A stretch of 64,000 bases of DNA from RGIG1918 sp964570895 (GCA_964570895.1 CAZMZD010000001.1:124001-188000); one strand, 5' to 3'; counted from the first letter of the stretch, positions 25,486 to 34,668 are shown. Notes: a model not told the origin generated them from the sequence alone. Program-made: numbers and translations.

Positions 25486-25890
25486 GGGTTATATATAAGT
25501 TGTTGGGCAAGTATGCCCAACCTATGTGTTTGACACAATCAATATGCGTATAAACGCACCCTGCAACTCTCCGCAATTTCGTCTTGGATTTTGTTTCACT
25601 CGGGCAGGTGCTTCCTGCGCTTTGCTTGTTGTCTGCACTGCCCTCGCCACTTCGGGTCTACACTTGCGAAAATGAGCTTTTGGCGTTGCCAACGCTCCTA
25701 CTTTCGCACGTTCCGCCCTACACAAAATCCGCCGTTTTGTGATAAAAATTTTGAAAAATTATATTAATGGATGTACCAGATTGCACTTCCCAACCCCCGC
25801 CTTTTGATTGAAATTATCCTTTGAGCTATTATTTTTTTTATTTTAGTGATATATTAATGGTATCTTGTACACTAAAAAGGAGTAAACATT
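25486..25890. other. GC-richer non-coding block with hairpins
   Basis: No convincing gene lies here. A perfect hairpin GTTGGGCA-AGTA-TGCCCAAC spans 25502-25521. Bases 25550-25720 are clearly richer in G+C than anything around them. A perfect 7-bp inverted repeat CACAAAA...TTTTGTG lies at 25721-25741. The composition shift points to a structured RNA or a genome-wide repeat rather than coding DNA. The last ~120 bp are AT-rich and should hold the pckA promoter (TATTAATGGTATCTTGTACAC region), which I could not assign firmly. Confidence 0.5.
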
Positions 25891-27555
25891 ATGTCTACAA
25901 TCGACAATTTTACTAATTCTGAAGAGCTCAAAAGAATTTATTCACAAGCTCGTGCGGTTATCACAGAAGCATTTTTCAGAAACAATGTAGAAGAAATTAA
26001 ATCAGTTGCTGAAGCTTACAAATTAGCTCTTGCAAGCTCAGGCACAGTAGAACTCACAGGTATGCCTGTTTATGAACCTGAAAAACTTGGCCTTCCAAAA
26101 GGTGCTAATCAATTGTTATTCAACGATGGCACAGTTGTTGGAAGATGTGCAGCTGCTCGTAAAATCGTTGGCGAACCAAATTGCGACCTCGCATATTTAA
26201 TGCCAATCATTCGTGAAGCTGTTTATTCTTCAAGATATAAATTAATGTACAAGACTGAAGCTGTTATCGGTCTTCAAGAAGACTTCATGATTAAAGCTCA
26301 CCTTTTAATTCCTGAAGGTTTTGAAAACATTATGTATTCTTGGTTATTGAACTTCCAATACATCAATGAAGAATATGCAAAAATGTATGGCAATTCTCGT
26401 GAACTTCCTGAAGGGGATATTTACATTTATTCAGACCCTGATTGGTCACATCCGGACTTCCCATACGGCTTAACATTCTTTGACCCTGTTCACAACTGCG
26501 CATGCATTTTGGGTATGAGATATTTTGGTGAACACAAAAAAGGCACTTTGACACTTGCTTGGGGCGCTGCAGCTAGAAACGGTTATGCTTCATGCCACGG
26601 CGGTATGAAAAGATACAACCTTGAAGGCGACAATTCATACCAAGTTGCAGTGTTTGGGCTTTCAGGTTCAGGTAAATCAACTATTACGCACGCTAAACAC
26701 GGCGGAAAATACGATATCACAGTTCTTCACGATGACGCTTTCATCATTAACGTTGATGAAAAATATACAATCGCCCTAGAACCTGCATATTTTGACAAAA
26801 CTGCTGACTATCCAATCGGCTGCGAAGATAACAAATATATCTTAACTCAACAAAACGCAGGCGTTATCGCTCTTCCTGATGGCAAGCTTGTTTCAATCAC
26901 TGAAGACATCAGAAACGGTAACGGCAGAGCAGTTAAATCAAAATTATGGTCACCAAACAGAGTTGATAGAATTGACCAACCAATCAATGCTATTTTCTGG
27001 TTGATGAAAGACCCAACTATTCCTCCTGTATTGAAACTTTCAGGAGCTTCGCTCGGTTCTGTTATGGGTGCAACTCTTGCGACAAAAAGAACTTCTGCTG
27101 AAAGACTTGCAAAAGGCGTTGACCCAAATGCACTTGTTGTTGAACCATACGCTAACCCATTCAGAGTTTATCCTCTTGAAATGGATTACACTCGTTTCAA
27201 ACAACTTATTGAAGATGGCGTTGATTGCTACATCTTGAACACAGGCGACTTTATGGGTACAAAAGTTCAACCAAAACACACTTTGGGTATCATTGAATCA
27301 ATCGTTGAAGGTTCGGCTAAATTCCACAAATGGGAAAACTTCGACGATATCGAAATTATGGATATCGAAGGTTTTGACGCTTCTTTTGCAAATGCTGATT
27401 ACAAAGATCAATTTGTTAAGAGAATGCAAGATAGAGTTGAATTTGTGAAATCTCGCGAAGTTGAAAAAGCAGGCCTTGATAAACTTCCTGAAGATGCACT
27501 TGTTGCTCTCGAAAACGTAATTAAACAAGCGGTAAGTGAATATGCAAGACACTAA
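25891..27555 (+). CDS. pckA: Phosphoenolpyruvate carboxykinase (ATP type)
   Basis: Cytosolic enzyme that interconverts oxaloacetate + ATP and PEP + CO2 + ADP, in gluconeogenesis or, in fermenters, anaplerotic CO2 fixation. The P-loop (kinase-1a) is GLSGSGKST (256-264) and kinase-2 is HDDAF (280-284). The substrate region includes TLAWGAAARNGYASCHGG (221-238). The N-terminal 200 residues diverge from E. coli PckA but match the longer anaerobe-type enzymes. AAAGGAG lies 9 nt before the ATG, the strongest ribosome site in the window. Codon use is biased, both signs of high expression. Its 3' end overlaps the next gene by 14 bp. Confidence 0.88.
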   Translation: MSTIDNFTNSEELKRIYSQARAVITEAFFRNNVEEIKSVAEAYKLALASSGTVELTGMPVYEPEKLGLPKGANQLLFNDGTVVGRCAAARKIVGEPNCDLAYLMPIIREAVYSSRYKLMYKTEAVIGLQEDFMIKAHLLIPEGFENIMYSWLLNFQYINEEYAKMYGNSRELPEGDIYIYSDPDWSHPDFPYGLTFFDPVHNCACILGMRYFGEHKKGTLTLAWGAAARNGYASCHGGMKRYNLEGDNSYQVAVFGLSGSGKSTITHAKHGGKYDITVLHDDAFIINVDEKYTIALEPAYFDKTADYPIGCEDNKYILTQQNAGVIALPDGKLVSITEDIRNGNGRAVKSKLWSPNRVDRIDQPINAIFWLMKDPTIPPVLKLSGASLGSVMGATLATKRTSAERLAKGVDPNALVVEPYANPFRVYPLEMDYTRFKQLIEDGVDCYILNTGDFMGTKVQPKHTLGIIESIVEGSAKFHKWENFDDIEIMDIEGFDASFANADYKDQFVKRMQDRVEFVKSREVEKAGLDKLPEDALVALENVIKQAVSEYARH

Positions 27556-27940
27556 GGTAGATGTTACTGAACTTGCTTGTGAATATTTTACAAACGGTTA
27601 TTCTTGTTCGGAAAGTGTCGTAAAGGCATTTTCCGACGCAGGAATGGTAAGCGAGGAACTTATCGGCGTTGCAACATCATTTTCCGGCGGAATGTCATCA
27701 GGCTGTTTGTGTGGCGCGGTTGCGGGCTCGCAAATGGTTATCGGTGCACTTCACGGAAAAGATAAAGATAACCAAGCACGTGCACTTGCGAAAAAATTTA
27801 TTGACCGTTTTAGAGCAGAAAAGAAAGCAACTTGTTGCAGGTTTTTGTCTGTCGGGTATGAATTTTCATCTCCGGAGCGAAAAGCAAAATGCACAGAGTA
27901 TGTCAAATTCTGTACTGAAATATTAAAAGAGCTCTTATAA
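27542..27940 (+). CDS. C_GCAxxG_C_C family redox-type protein
   Basis: Small Cys-rich protein of the C_GCAxxG_C_C family (PF09719). Its spaced cysteines occur in YSCSESVVKAF, SSGCLCGAVAGSQMV, KKATCCRF and two further C-terminal positions. The family is thought to bind a redox cofactor or act in electron transfer, but biochemistry is limited. The ATG at 27542 is chosen; it lies within the end of pckA, so translation is coupled to PEP carboxykinase. The gene ends inside a strong terminator that closes the two-gene operon. Confidence 0.85.
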   Translation: MQDTKVDVTELACEYFTNGYSCSESVVKAFSDAGMVSEELIGVATSFSGGMSSGCLCGAVAGSQMVIGALHGKDKDNQARALAKKFIDRFRAEKKATCCRFLSVGYEFSSPERKAKCTEYVKFCTEILKELL

Positions 27941-27954
27941 AGAGCTCTTTTTTT
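27926..27954 (+). terminator. Rho-independent terminator of pckA operon
   Basis: A perfect 8-bp stem GAGCTCTT-ATA-AAGAGCTC (27929-27947) followed by T7. The stop codon of the upstream gene lies in its loop. An A-run on the left side means it may also stop clpB transcripts from the other strand. Confidence 0.88.
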
Positions 27955-27968
27955 GCCTGTTTTAAGAA

Positions 27969-30551
27969 TTATTTCTTGAATTTAAATTCGTCGTTTTCAA
28001 TGTCTATCAGTATTTTATCCCCATCTTGGTAAATATTTTTCAATAACAGTTTCGAAAGCGGAGTTTCGATGTATTTTGAAATTACTCTCTTTAGTGGCCT
28101 TGCGCCATACATTGGGTTGTATCCAAGCATAGAGAGTTTTTCTTTGGCGTCCGGCGTAATTTCAAGCGTTATATTTCTTTCTTTGAGTAAATCTTTCAAA
28201 TATTCAACAGAAATATCTACAATGCTTGCTAAATCTGATAGCTTTAACGCGTCAAAATAAACCGTTTCATCAATTCTGTTTAAAAATTCAGGTTTGAATG
28301 TCTGCCTTAATCTTTCTGAAATATCCTCTTTAATGTCGTCATTAAAGCTTTTGCCTTGAAGTGCGTTGTCTAAGATTAAGTCTGAACCCAGATTTGAAGT
28401 CATAATTATAACGGTATTTTTGAAATCAACTGTTTTGCCTTTTGAATCAGTTAATCTGCCGTCATCAAAAATTTGAAGCATAATATTAAACACGTCTGGG
28501 TGCGCTTTTTCAACTTCATCAAAAAGCACGACAGAATATGGTTTTCTGCGCACTCTTTCAGTCAATTGCCCGCCTTCGTCGTAGCCAACATATCCAGGGG
28601 GAGCTCCGATTAGCCTTGCAACGGCGTGTTTTTCCATATATTCCGACATGTCAATTCTAATAAGAGAGTCTTCGTCCATAAACATAAACTCGCTCAAGGC
28701 TTTTGCAAGTTCGGTTTTGCCGACACCTGTCGGCCCCATAAACAAAAATGTCCCGATTGGTTTTTTAGGGTTTTTTAAGCCTGAACGTGCTCTTCTAATT
28801 GCATCTGAAACAGCTGCCACGGCTGAATCTTGCCCGATAACTCGTTTGTGGAGGACATCTTCCATACTAAGTAATTTTTCAGCTTCCGTTTCAACGAGTT
28901 TTGAAACAGGGATTTTTGTCCATTTGGATATAATTTCCGCGATATCTTCTTCGGTTATTTCTTCTTTTAGAAGTTTGTTTTCTTTTTTCGTGCCGTTTTT
29001 TGAAGCCGTTTCTAACTGCTTCATTAATTCAGGCAGTTTGCCATATTTCAATTTAGCTGCAAGTTCAAGATTGGTGCTTCTTTCAGCGTTTTCAATTTGA
29101 ATTTTGACTTTTTCAATTTCTGCCTTAATTTCGGCTTCACCTTTAATGTTTTTCTTTTCGCTTTCCCATATCGCTCTTAATTCGTCAATTTTTTCGTTTA
29201 ATTCATTAATTTTTGGTTGAATTTTCTCGATTTTATCTAGAGCGCCTTCGGATTTTAGGGCTTCAAGCTCAATTTGAAGTTGAAGTTTTTGTCTTTCAAG
29301 AATATCAAGCTCTTCCGGCATTGAATCAATCTCAATTCGAACAGAGGACGCTGCTTCGTCAATTAAATCTATCGCTTTATCAGGCAAAAATCTGTCCGCA
29401 ATGTATCTTGAAGATAATTTTGCAGCCGCCACAAGCGCGCTATCTTTAATTCTCACCCCGTGGTGCACTTCGTATTTGTCTTTTAAGCCTCTTAAGATTG
29501 AAATTGTATCTTCAATTGTTGGTTCTTCAACGATTGTTGGCTGGAATCTGCGCTCTAGTGCAGGGTCTTTTTCAATGTATTTTCTATATTCATTTATTGT
29601 GGTTGCACCCATTGTCCTGATTTGACCGCGCGCAAGCATTGGTTTTAACAAGTTTGAAGCGTCGGTTGAGCCTTCTTGCGCCCCTGCACCCACAACCGTA
29701 TGAAGTTCATCTATAAACAAAATTATGCTTCCGTCCGATTTTTCAACCTCGTCAATAACTTTTTTAAGCCTTTCTTCAAATTCGCCCCTATATTTAGCAC
29801 CTGCGATAAGTGCCCCCATATCAAGCGACAAAAGCCTTGCCTCTTTTAAACTTTGCGGCACGTCGCCTCGTATAATTCTTTGAGCTAACCCCTCAACAAT
29901 TGCCGTTTTGCCAACCCCTGGTTCACCTATTAGCACAGGGTTATTTTTCGAGCGGCGGTTAAGAATTTGGATTATTCTTCTTATCTCCTCATCTCTCCCT
30001 ATAACAGGGTCAAGCTTGCCTTGTTCTGCGTAGGAGGTAAAGTCTGTTGTGTATTTTTCAAGCACATTATAGTCTTCGTCTGCGTTTTTGTTATCAACTT
30101 TGTTATTCCCTCTTAAATTTTTCATAGCGTTTAAGATTTTGACCCTTGTAAGCCCATATTTTGCAATAAGTTTCTGTATAATCTGGTCATAAGGATTTTT
30201 TTCCATTGAAAGCAAAAAATGTTCAAAAGTCACAAATTTGTCTTTTAGCTGTTTTGCTTCATCTTCTGCGCCATCAAGCGTTTTTAAGACGTTTTGGCTA
30301 AAATACAATTGCCCCACATTTCCTTGGACTTGCGGAAGCGTATCAATTATCTTTTTAACATCTTCTCTAAATACGGAAGAGCCGATGTTTAACAAATTAA
30401 GCAATTTTTTTGTATTATCTTCGTCAAATTCAGCAGCTGCAAGCAAAAAATGCGCAACTTCAATGATTGAGTTGTTATACGTTTTTGCTATTCCTTGCGC
30501 CGCAATTGTAATGTTTTTCATATTTTCAGTCAATTTATCAAAATTAAACAT
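27969..30551 (-). CDS. clpB: Disaggregase chaperone ClpB
   Basis: Hexameric AAA+ chaperone that extracts polypeptides from aggregates with DnaK. The Clp N-domain occupies 1-145. AAA-1 has Walker A GEPGVGKT (209-216) and IILFIDELHTVVGAG. The long coiled-coil middle domain (about 400-530), which distinguishes ClpB from ClpA/C, is present. AAA-2 has GPTGVGKTELAK and VVLFDEVEKAHPD. Full length is 861 residues. ATG at 30551 is used because GAGGTG precedes it; a GTG two codons earlier is an alternative. The promoter is a normal sigma70 type with no CIRCE element visible. Confidence 0.96.
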   Translation of the reverse strand: MFNFDKLTENMKNITIAAQGIAKTYNNSIIEVAHFLLAAAEFDEDNTKKLLNLLNIGSSVFREDVKKIIDTLPQVQGNVGQLYFSQNVLKTLDGAEDEAKQLKDKFVTFEHFLLSMEKNPYDQIIQKLIAKYGLTRVKILNAMKNLRGNNKVDNKNADEDYNVLEKYTTDFTSYAEQGKLDPVIGRDEEIRRIIQILNRRSKNNPVLIGEPGVGKTAIVEGLAQRIIRGDVPQSLKEARLLSLDMGALIAGAKYRGEFEERLKKVIDEVEKSDGSIILFIDELHTVVGAGAQEGSTDASNLLKPMLARGQIRTMGATTINEYRKYIEKDPALERRFQPTIVEEPTIEDTISILRGLKDKYEVHHGVRIKDSALVAAAKLSSRYIADRFLPDKAIDLIDEAASSVRIEIDSMPEELDILERQKLQLQIELEALKSEGALDKIEKIQPKINELNEKIDELRAIWESEKKNIKGEAEIKAEIEKVKIQIENAERSTNLELAAKLKYGKLPELMKQLETASKNGTKKENKLLKEEITEEDIAEIISKWTKIPVSKLVETEAEKLLSMEDVLHKRVIGQDSAVAAVSDAIRRARSGLKNPKKPIGTFLFMGPTGVGKTELAKALSEFMFMDEDSLIRIDMSEYMEKHAVARLIGAPPGYVGYDEGGQLTERVRRKPYSVVLFDEVEKAHPDVFNIMLQIFDDGRLTDSKGKTVDFKNTVIIMTSNLGSDLILDNALQGKSFNDDIKEDISERLRQTFKPEFLNRIDETVYFDALKLSDLASIVDISVEYLKDLLKERNITLEITPDAKEKLSMLGYNPMYGARPLKRVISKYIETPLSKLLLKNIYQDGDKILIDIENDEFKFKK

Positions 30552-30569
30552 ATTCACCTCGAATTGTCT

Positions 30570-30597
30570 ACTATATTGATTTTACATTTTTTTTCAA
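30570..30597 (-). promoter_or_regulatory. clpB promoter
   Basis: On the minus strand TTGAAA (30597-30592), a 16-bp spacer and TATAGT (30575-30570). The leader is about 12 nt and contains the GAGGTG ribosome site. Confidence 0.65.
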
Positions 30598-30700
30598 AAT
30601 AATAAAGAAATTTAATTATATTTTAATTTTTGTAAAGTGTTAAGATTTGTATATATTTTGTATATACTTGTTACATTTTTGGATATGCGGGCATATAATA

Positions 30701-30765
30701 AGTGATTCTTCTTTCACTCCTTCCTCCATACACAACTTTATGTCGCTTTTACGGCGACTTTTTTT
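30701..30765 (+). ncRNA. Candidate CU-rich small RNA (Yfr1-like layout)
   Basis: A -10 TATAAT at 30694-30699 would start a short transcript near 30704-30707. The transcript runs through a CU-rich stretch CACTCCTTCCTCCATACAC and ends in a terminator hairpin GTCGC-N7-GCGAC (30742-30758) followed by T7. AGTGA (30701-30705) can pair with TCACT to make a 5' hairpin if transcription starts slightly earlier. No coding frame here looks real. The middle could pair with Shine-Dalgarno regions. The size and layout resemble cyanobacterial Yfr1, but homology is not shown. Confidence 0.4.
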
Positions 30766-30766
30766 A

Positions 30767-30775
30767 TGCTATAAT
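30767..30775 (+). promoter_or_regulatory. Extended -10 promoter of etfBA
   Basis: TGcTATAAT at 30767-30775 is a perfect extended -10, with no good -35 because a terminator occupies that position. The RNA would start near 30782 and carry GGGTGA before the etfB ATG. Confidence 0.5.
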
Positions 30776-30800
30776 GTATTAAATTTCAAATGGGTGAATT

Positions 30801-31571
30801 ATGATAAAAATTCTTGTTTGTTTGAAACAAGTTCCGGATACTGACGATATTAAATGGACTGAAAATAACACTATTCAGCGCGAAGGCTTAATTTCTATTT
30901 TAAACCCTGCGGATGATTTTGCGCTTGAGCTTGCAAAGAAAATTAAATCTATGGCGCAGTGCGAAGTGACAGCTCTTTCGATGGGGCCAAGTCAAGCTTG
31001 CGATATTTTAAATTATGCGCTTGCTCGTGTTGCAGATAATGCAATACTTCTTTCTGATAAAGCTTTTTCAGGCTCTGATACTTATGCGACGGCAAAAATA
31101 ATTTCAACCGCTATTAAAAACCTGAATTTGAAACCCGATATTATTCTTTGCGGAAATTCTGCTCTTGATGGCGAAACTTCGCAAACACCCGTTGGTGTTG
31201 CAGAATTTCTTGGTTATAATTTTGTGTCAAATGTGGTTGATTTTAACAGGCTAAATTTAGCTCATTCAAACATTTTAGTAAAGCAAGAATTGCCGGAGTT
31301 TTCTAAACTTATTGAGCTTTGCTACCCCGCTGTTTTAGCCGTTTCAAATTATAGCGAAATTTCTAGTATTTCCGTTTTTGATTATATGCGGGCGCAAAAT
31401 ATAAAAATTAATGTTTGCGATGTTGACAAAATTGGGATAAATGCTCAAGACTGTGGCATTAAAGGGTCGCCAACGCAAGTTAAAAAAGCGTATAGGCCAA
31501 TTTTTTCAAGGTCTGCTGAAACAATTGACAGAGATTTAGCATTTCAGAAAATTGCAGAGGTGCTAAAATGA
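30801..31571 (+). CDS. etfB: Electron transfer flavoprotein beta subunit
   Basis: Beta chain of the heterodimeric ETF, which carries electrons from flavin dehydrogenases to quinone or ferredoxin-linked partners and holds the AMP (or second FAD). The start MIKILVCLKQVPDTDDIKW is diagnostic. The nucleotide region includes ILCGNSALDGETSQTPVGVAEFLG near residues 114-137, and the chain is 256 residues. GGGTGA is the ribosome site. The stop overlaps the etfA start (ATGA). No acyl-CoA dehydrogenase or ETF-quinone reductase lies nearby, so the electron donor is unknown. Confidence 0.93.
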   Translation: MIKILVCLKQVPDTDDIKWTENNTIQREGLISILNPADDFALELAKKIKSMAQCEVTALSMGPSQACDILNYALARVADNAILLSDKAFSGSDTYATAKIISTAIKNLNLKPDIILCGNSALDGETSQTPVGVAEFLGYNFVSNVVDFNRLNLAHSNILVKQELPEFSKLIELCYPAVLAVSNYSEISSISVFDYMRAQNIKINVCDVDKIGINAQDCGIKGSPTQVKKAYRPIFSRSAETIDRDLAFQKIAEVLK

Positions 31572-32578
31572 AAACCAAAATTTTTGTATTTATAGAACAC
31601 AATAAAGGGCATTTTGCCGAATATTCAATTCAGCTTTTAAATTACGCTAATTACATAATTTCAGATTTTATGCGTTGCGATTTCGAAATTAGCGCGATTG
31701 TTTTTTCTTCGTGCGGCATATCTTCTGAAAATAAAGAGTTTTTGCATAAATCAGGTGCGGAAAATATAATTGATTTTGTCGGTCAAGATACAGACGACTA
31801 TACTCTTGATTTTTATTCAAATTCCCTCAAAAAGCTTATAGATTACGAAAAACCGCACATGTTTTTATTTTCTGCAACATATATTCAAAAAGAAATTGCG
31901 CCAACTCTTGCAATTAGCGCTAGCGCAGGTTTAACTGCCGATTGTTCAGATTTAAAAATTGAAAATAAAAACGGCAAATTTAATCTTGTTGCAAAAAGGC
32001 CGACTTTTGGAAATCGCCTCTATGCTGAAATCTCATATAAATCTTATCCGCAGATGGCAACAGTTAGAGTTGGGGTTAAGGCCCGCGAGAAGGAATTTTC
32101 TTTTGACAATAAGTTTTACAAGAAAATTATCCCTGAATTTTCAAGAAAAAATTATTCTATTAAAGAGTTTTTGCCAACAAAAATTTCGGATAAGCTAAAC
32201 AAAGAAGCCGACATTATGTTTGCACTTGGCGCAGGCGTGGCAGACGACGCTTCAATTATGCGAATTAAAGAAATTGTTAATTACTTAAATCAAAACGGCA
32301 CGGCCGCTTCTTATAGCGCAAGCCGCAAAGTTTGCGATATGGGGCTTGTTGATAAAAATTACCAAGTTGGGCAAACGGGCGCTTTTGTGTCGCCAAAATT
32401 ATATGTGGCGCTTGGAATTTCAGGCGCTATTCACCATTTGGTCGGCTGCAATAATTCAGAGAAAATTCTATGCGTTAATATAGACGAAAACTGCGACTTT
32501 GCGCATAATTGCGACTATTTTGTTAAGCAAGATGCTAAAGAATTTATTTCTGAACTACATTCAAAGTTATGCGGATAA
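31568..32578 (+). CDS. etfA: Electron transfer flavoprotein alpha subunit
   Basis: FAD-binding alpha chain of ETF. The C-terminal FAD domain is clear: ALGAGVADDASIMRIKE (about 218-234), the SASRKVCDMGLV segment, QVGQTGAFVSPKLYVALG and GISGAIHHLVG. The N-terminal 190 residues are divergent, and the 336-residue length is normal. It starts in a 4-bp overlap with etfB. The 3' end overlaps the converging glyS gene by 12 bp, so the two stop codons are read through on opposite strands. Confidence 0.92.
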   Translation: MKTKIFVFIEHNKGHFAEYSIQLLNYANYIISDFMRCDFEISAIVFSSCGISSENKEFLHKSGAENIIDFVGQDTDDYTLDFYSNSLKKLIDYEKPHMFLFSATYIQKEIAPTLAISASAGLTADCSDLKIENKNGKFNLVAKRPTFGNRLYAEISYKSYPQMATVRVGVKAREKEFSFDNKFYKKIIPEFSRKNYSIKEFLPTKISDKLNKEADIMFALGAGVADDASIMRIKEIVNYLNQNGTAASYSASRKVCDMGLVDKNYQVGQTGAFVSPKLYVALGISGAIHHLVGCNNSEKILCVNIDENCDFAHNCDYFVKQDAKEFISELHSKLCG

Positions 32579-34615
32579 TTTTGAAAAATCGCAAATTAAA
32601 TCAAGCTTAGACTTAATGCCTGATAGAAGAGCAAGCCTGTTTGATTTAATTTTTTCATCGTCAACCATAACTAAAGTTTTATCGAAAAATTCTGCAATTT
32701 TGTTTGATAATTTGTTGAAATCCTCTTCACATAAAAGCTTGTTTGAGCTTAGCTCGTCATACAAAGCTCCTTCAGAGTTATTTTCAAACAATGCTCTGTT
32801 TAGTGCAATTTCAGCTTTATAATCTTTTGTAATTCTAATTACTCTATTAAAGTTGTCTGAAATTTGAGCAAAATTTTCAAAGTTTGGAATAGTTTTTACA
32901 AATTCTAATTTTTCTTTGTATTGAACAAGATTTTGAAGTGCGCCAGAAAGCGTAGAATCGATTACAGGGCGATTATATTCTTGCTGAAGCATAATTTGCA
33001 ATCTGCCTAAAATAAAGTCGCTTAAATCGGCTTTTAGCTCGTCTGAAATTGAAAGTGAAAATTCGTCTTTCAAAAGCTCAAGGTTGTAATTTATTAAATC
33101 AATTAAATCGATGTCGAGTTTGTTGTCAATTATTGTGCTAATAACACCGATAATTGCGCGTCTAACACCCAATGGGTCATTAGAGCCTGTCGGTCTTTTC
33201 TTTTTGTTGTCTTGAGTTGCTGCAAACATAGCGCAGAATGTGTCTATTTTATCTGCAATCCCAACCACTTGGCCTTCAATTGTTTCAGCTTGTTTTGAGC
33301 CTGAAGCAAGCGGGAAATAATGCTCTTTAATGCCTGTCGCAACAGATTCTGCTTCGCCTGATTTTCTTGCGTAAACCTCGCCAATAAAGCCTTGAAGTTC
33401 CGTAAATTCAAACACAAGCTGTGTTGATAAATCTATTTTTGCAAGGTGAGCACATCTTAAAACATTTTTCTTATCTTCGCTGTTAAGATTAAGTTTTTCT
33501 GCAATATAATTTGAGATTTTTTCTAGCCTTAACGTTTTATCGTATAATGTGCCAAGATTTTTTTGGAAAGTCATTCCTTTTAAATCTTCGAATTTATCTG
33601 CAAGAGGGCATTTTGTGTCTTCTTTAAAGAAGAAAATACCGTCTTCAAGGCGCGCACGAACAACTCTTTGATTGCCGTTTTTAATGTTGTCTTCGCCCTT
33701 GGTGCCGATTGAATTTGAAATTGTTATAAATTTATTCATCAAAGAACCATTTTTAGCGTAAAGCGGGATGTATCTTTGATGTTTGCTCATAACCGTTGTG
33801 GATACAATATCCGGAATTTCAAGATATTTTTCTTCAAATTCACAAACAACAGGGTTTGGATATTCTGTAATATAAACAAGTTCTTCAAGGAGTTCGCTAT
33901 AGCTTGCAAAATCAATAACAGCGCCAAGTTTTTCTGCAACTTTGTTTGAAGAATTGATAATTATTTCTTTTCTTTCGTTTTGGTCAACAATGACATTTTG
34001 AGCGCGCATTTCGTCAAGGTAAGTGTCAATTGATTGAATTTCGAATTCGGGTTTAGCTGCAAACCTGTGCCCCAAAGTTTTTCTTGAAGCTTTAACTCCA
34101 AAAATTTCTATATCAAGCACTTTGTCGTTATATAAAACCGCAAAATCCTCAACAGGTCTTTGAAATTTGAATTCATTATCAGCCCAGCGCATAAAATGCG
34201 GTGCTTGAAGCGATTTAACTATGCGAGGAATTTCTTCGAGCAAAATTTCTTCAATTGAAATTGATTTTTTAACTGTTGTTGCCCAAATGTAATTATCTTT
34301 AATGGTAAGTTCTGAAACATCAATGCCGTTTTTCTTTGCAAAGCCGATTGCAGCTTGAGTAAAATCGCCATTTTCATTTTGAGCGATTTTTAAAATTGGG
34401 CCGCGAACTTCCGTTTTAATATCTTCTTCGTTTTTATCTAAACCAAATGCCATAACCACTAAGTGGCGAGGTGATGTAAAAACGTTTAATTTCTCAAATT
34501 TAACATCATATTTTTTAAATACTGAGTCAAATGAATTTTCTAATGCATTTTGTGCGTAAGGAAGGAATTTGTAAGGTAATTCCTGTGTTGATATATCGAT
34601 TAATAATTTATTCAT
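32567..34615 (-). CDS. glyS: Glycyl-tRNA synthetase beta subunit
   Basis: Beta chain of the alpha2beta2 bacterial glycyl-tRNA synthetase, which recognises tRNA-Gly. The start LLIDISTQELPYKFLPYA matches the family 'LxExxxEExP' opening. The HD-like domain has IKEHYFPLASGSKQAETIEG and ADKIDTFCAMF near 440-480, and the C-terminal anticodon-binding DALR-type domain has DKTLVMVDDEKIKSNRLALL. Length is 682 residues. The alpha subunit gene glyQ is not in the window. No ribosome site is visible; TAAAAT lies 9 nt before the ATG, so the leader would be very short. Confidence 0.95.
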   Translation of the reverse strand: MNKLLIDISTQELPYKFLPYAQNALENSFDSVFKKYDVKFEKLNVFTSPRHLVVMAFGLDKNEEDIKTEVRGPILKIAQNENGDFTQAAIGFAKKNGIDVSELTIKDNYIWATTVKKSISIEEILLEEIPRIVKSLQAPHFMRWADNEFKFQRPVEDFAVLYNDKVLDIEIFGVKASRKTLGHRFAAKPEFEIQSIDTYLDEMRAQNVIVDQNERKEIIINSSNKVAEKLGAVIDFASYSELLEELVYITEYPNPVVCEFEEKYLEIPDIVSTTVMSKHQRYIPLYAKNGSLMNKFITISNSIGTKGEDNIKNGNQRVVRARLEDGIFFFKEDTKCPLADKFEDLKGMTFQKNLGTLYDKTLRLEKISNYIAEKLNLNSEDKKNVLRCAHLAKIDLSTQLVFEFTELQGFIGEVYARKSGEAESVATGIKEHYFPLASGSKQAETIEGQVVGIADKIDTFCAMFAATQDNKKKRPTGSNDPLGVRRAIIGVISTIIDNKLDIDLIDLINYNLELLKDEFSLSISDELKADLSDFILGRLQIMLQQEYNRPVIDSTLSGALQNLVQYKEKLEFVKTIPNFENFAQISDNFNRVIRITKDYKAEIALNRALFENNSEGALYDELSSNKLLCEEDFNKLSNKIAEFFDKTLVMVDDEKIKSNRLALLSGIKSKLDLICDFSKLSA

Positions 34616-34668
34616 AGTGATTTAATTTTATAATAAAAAAAATATTTGAAAAGCAAAATGCGAAAAAA

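Noticed and set aside
25522..25725. Minus-strand 67-codon ORF in the GC-rich block
   Set aside because: Arg/Ala-rich composition unlike any gene here, no ribosome site, and it lies in a hairpin-rich non-coding block.
30647..30844. Plus-strand 65-codon ORF before etfB
   Set aside because: It runs through a terminator and a promoter into etfB in another frame; composition is not coding-like.
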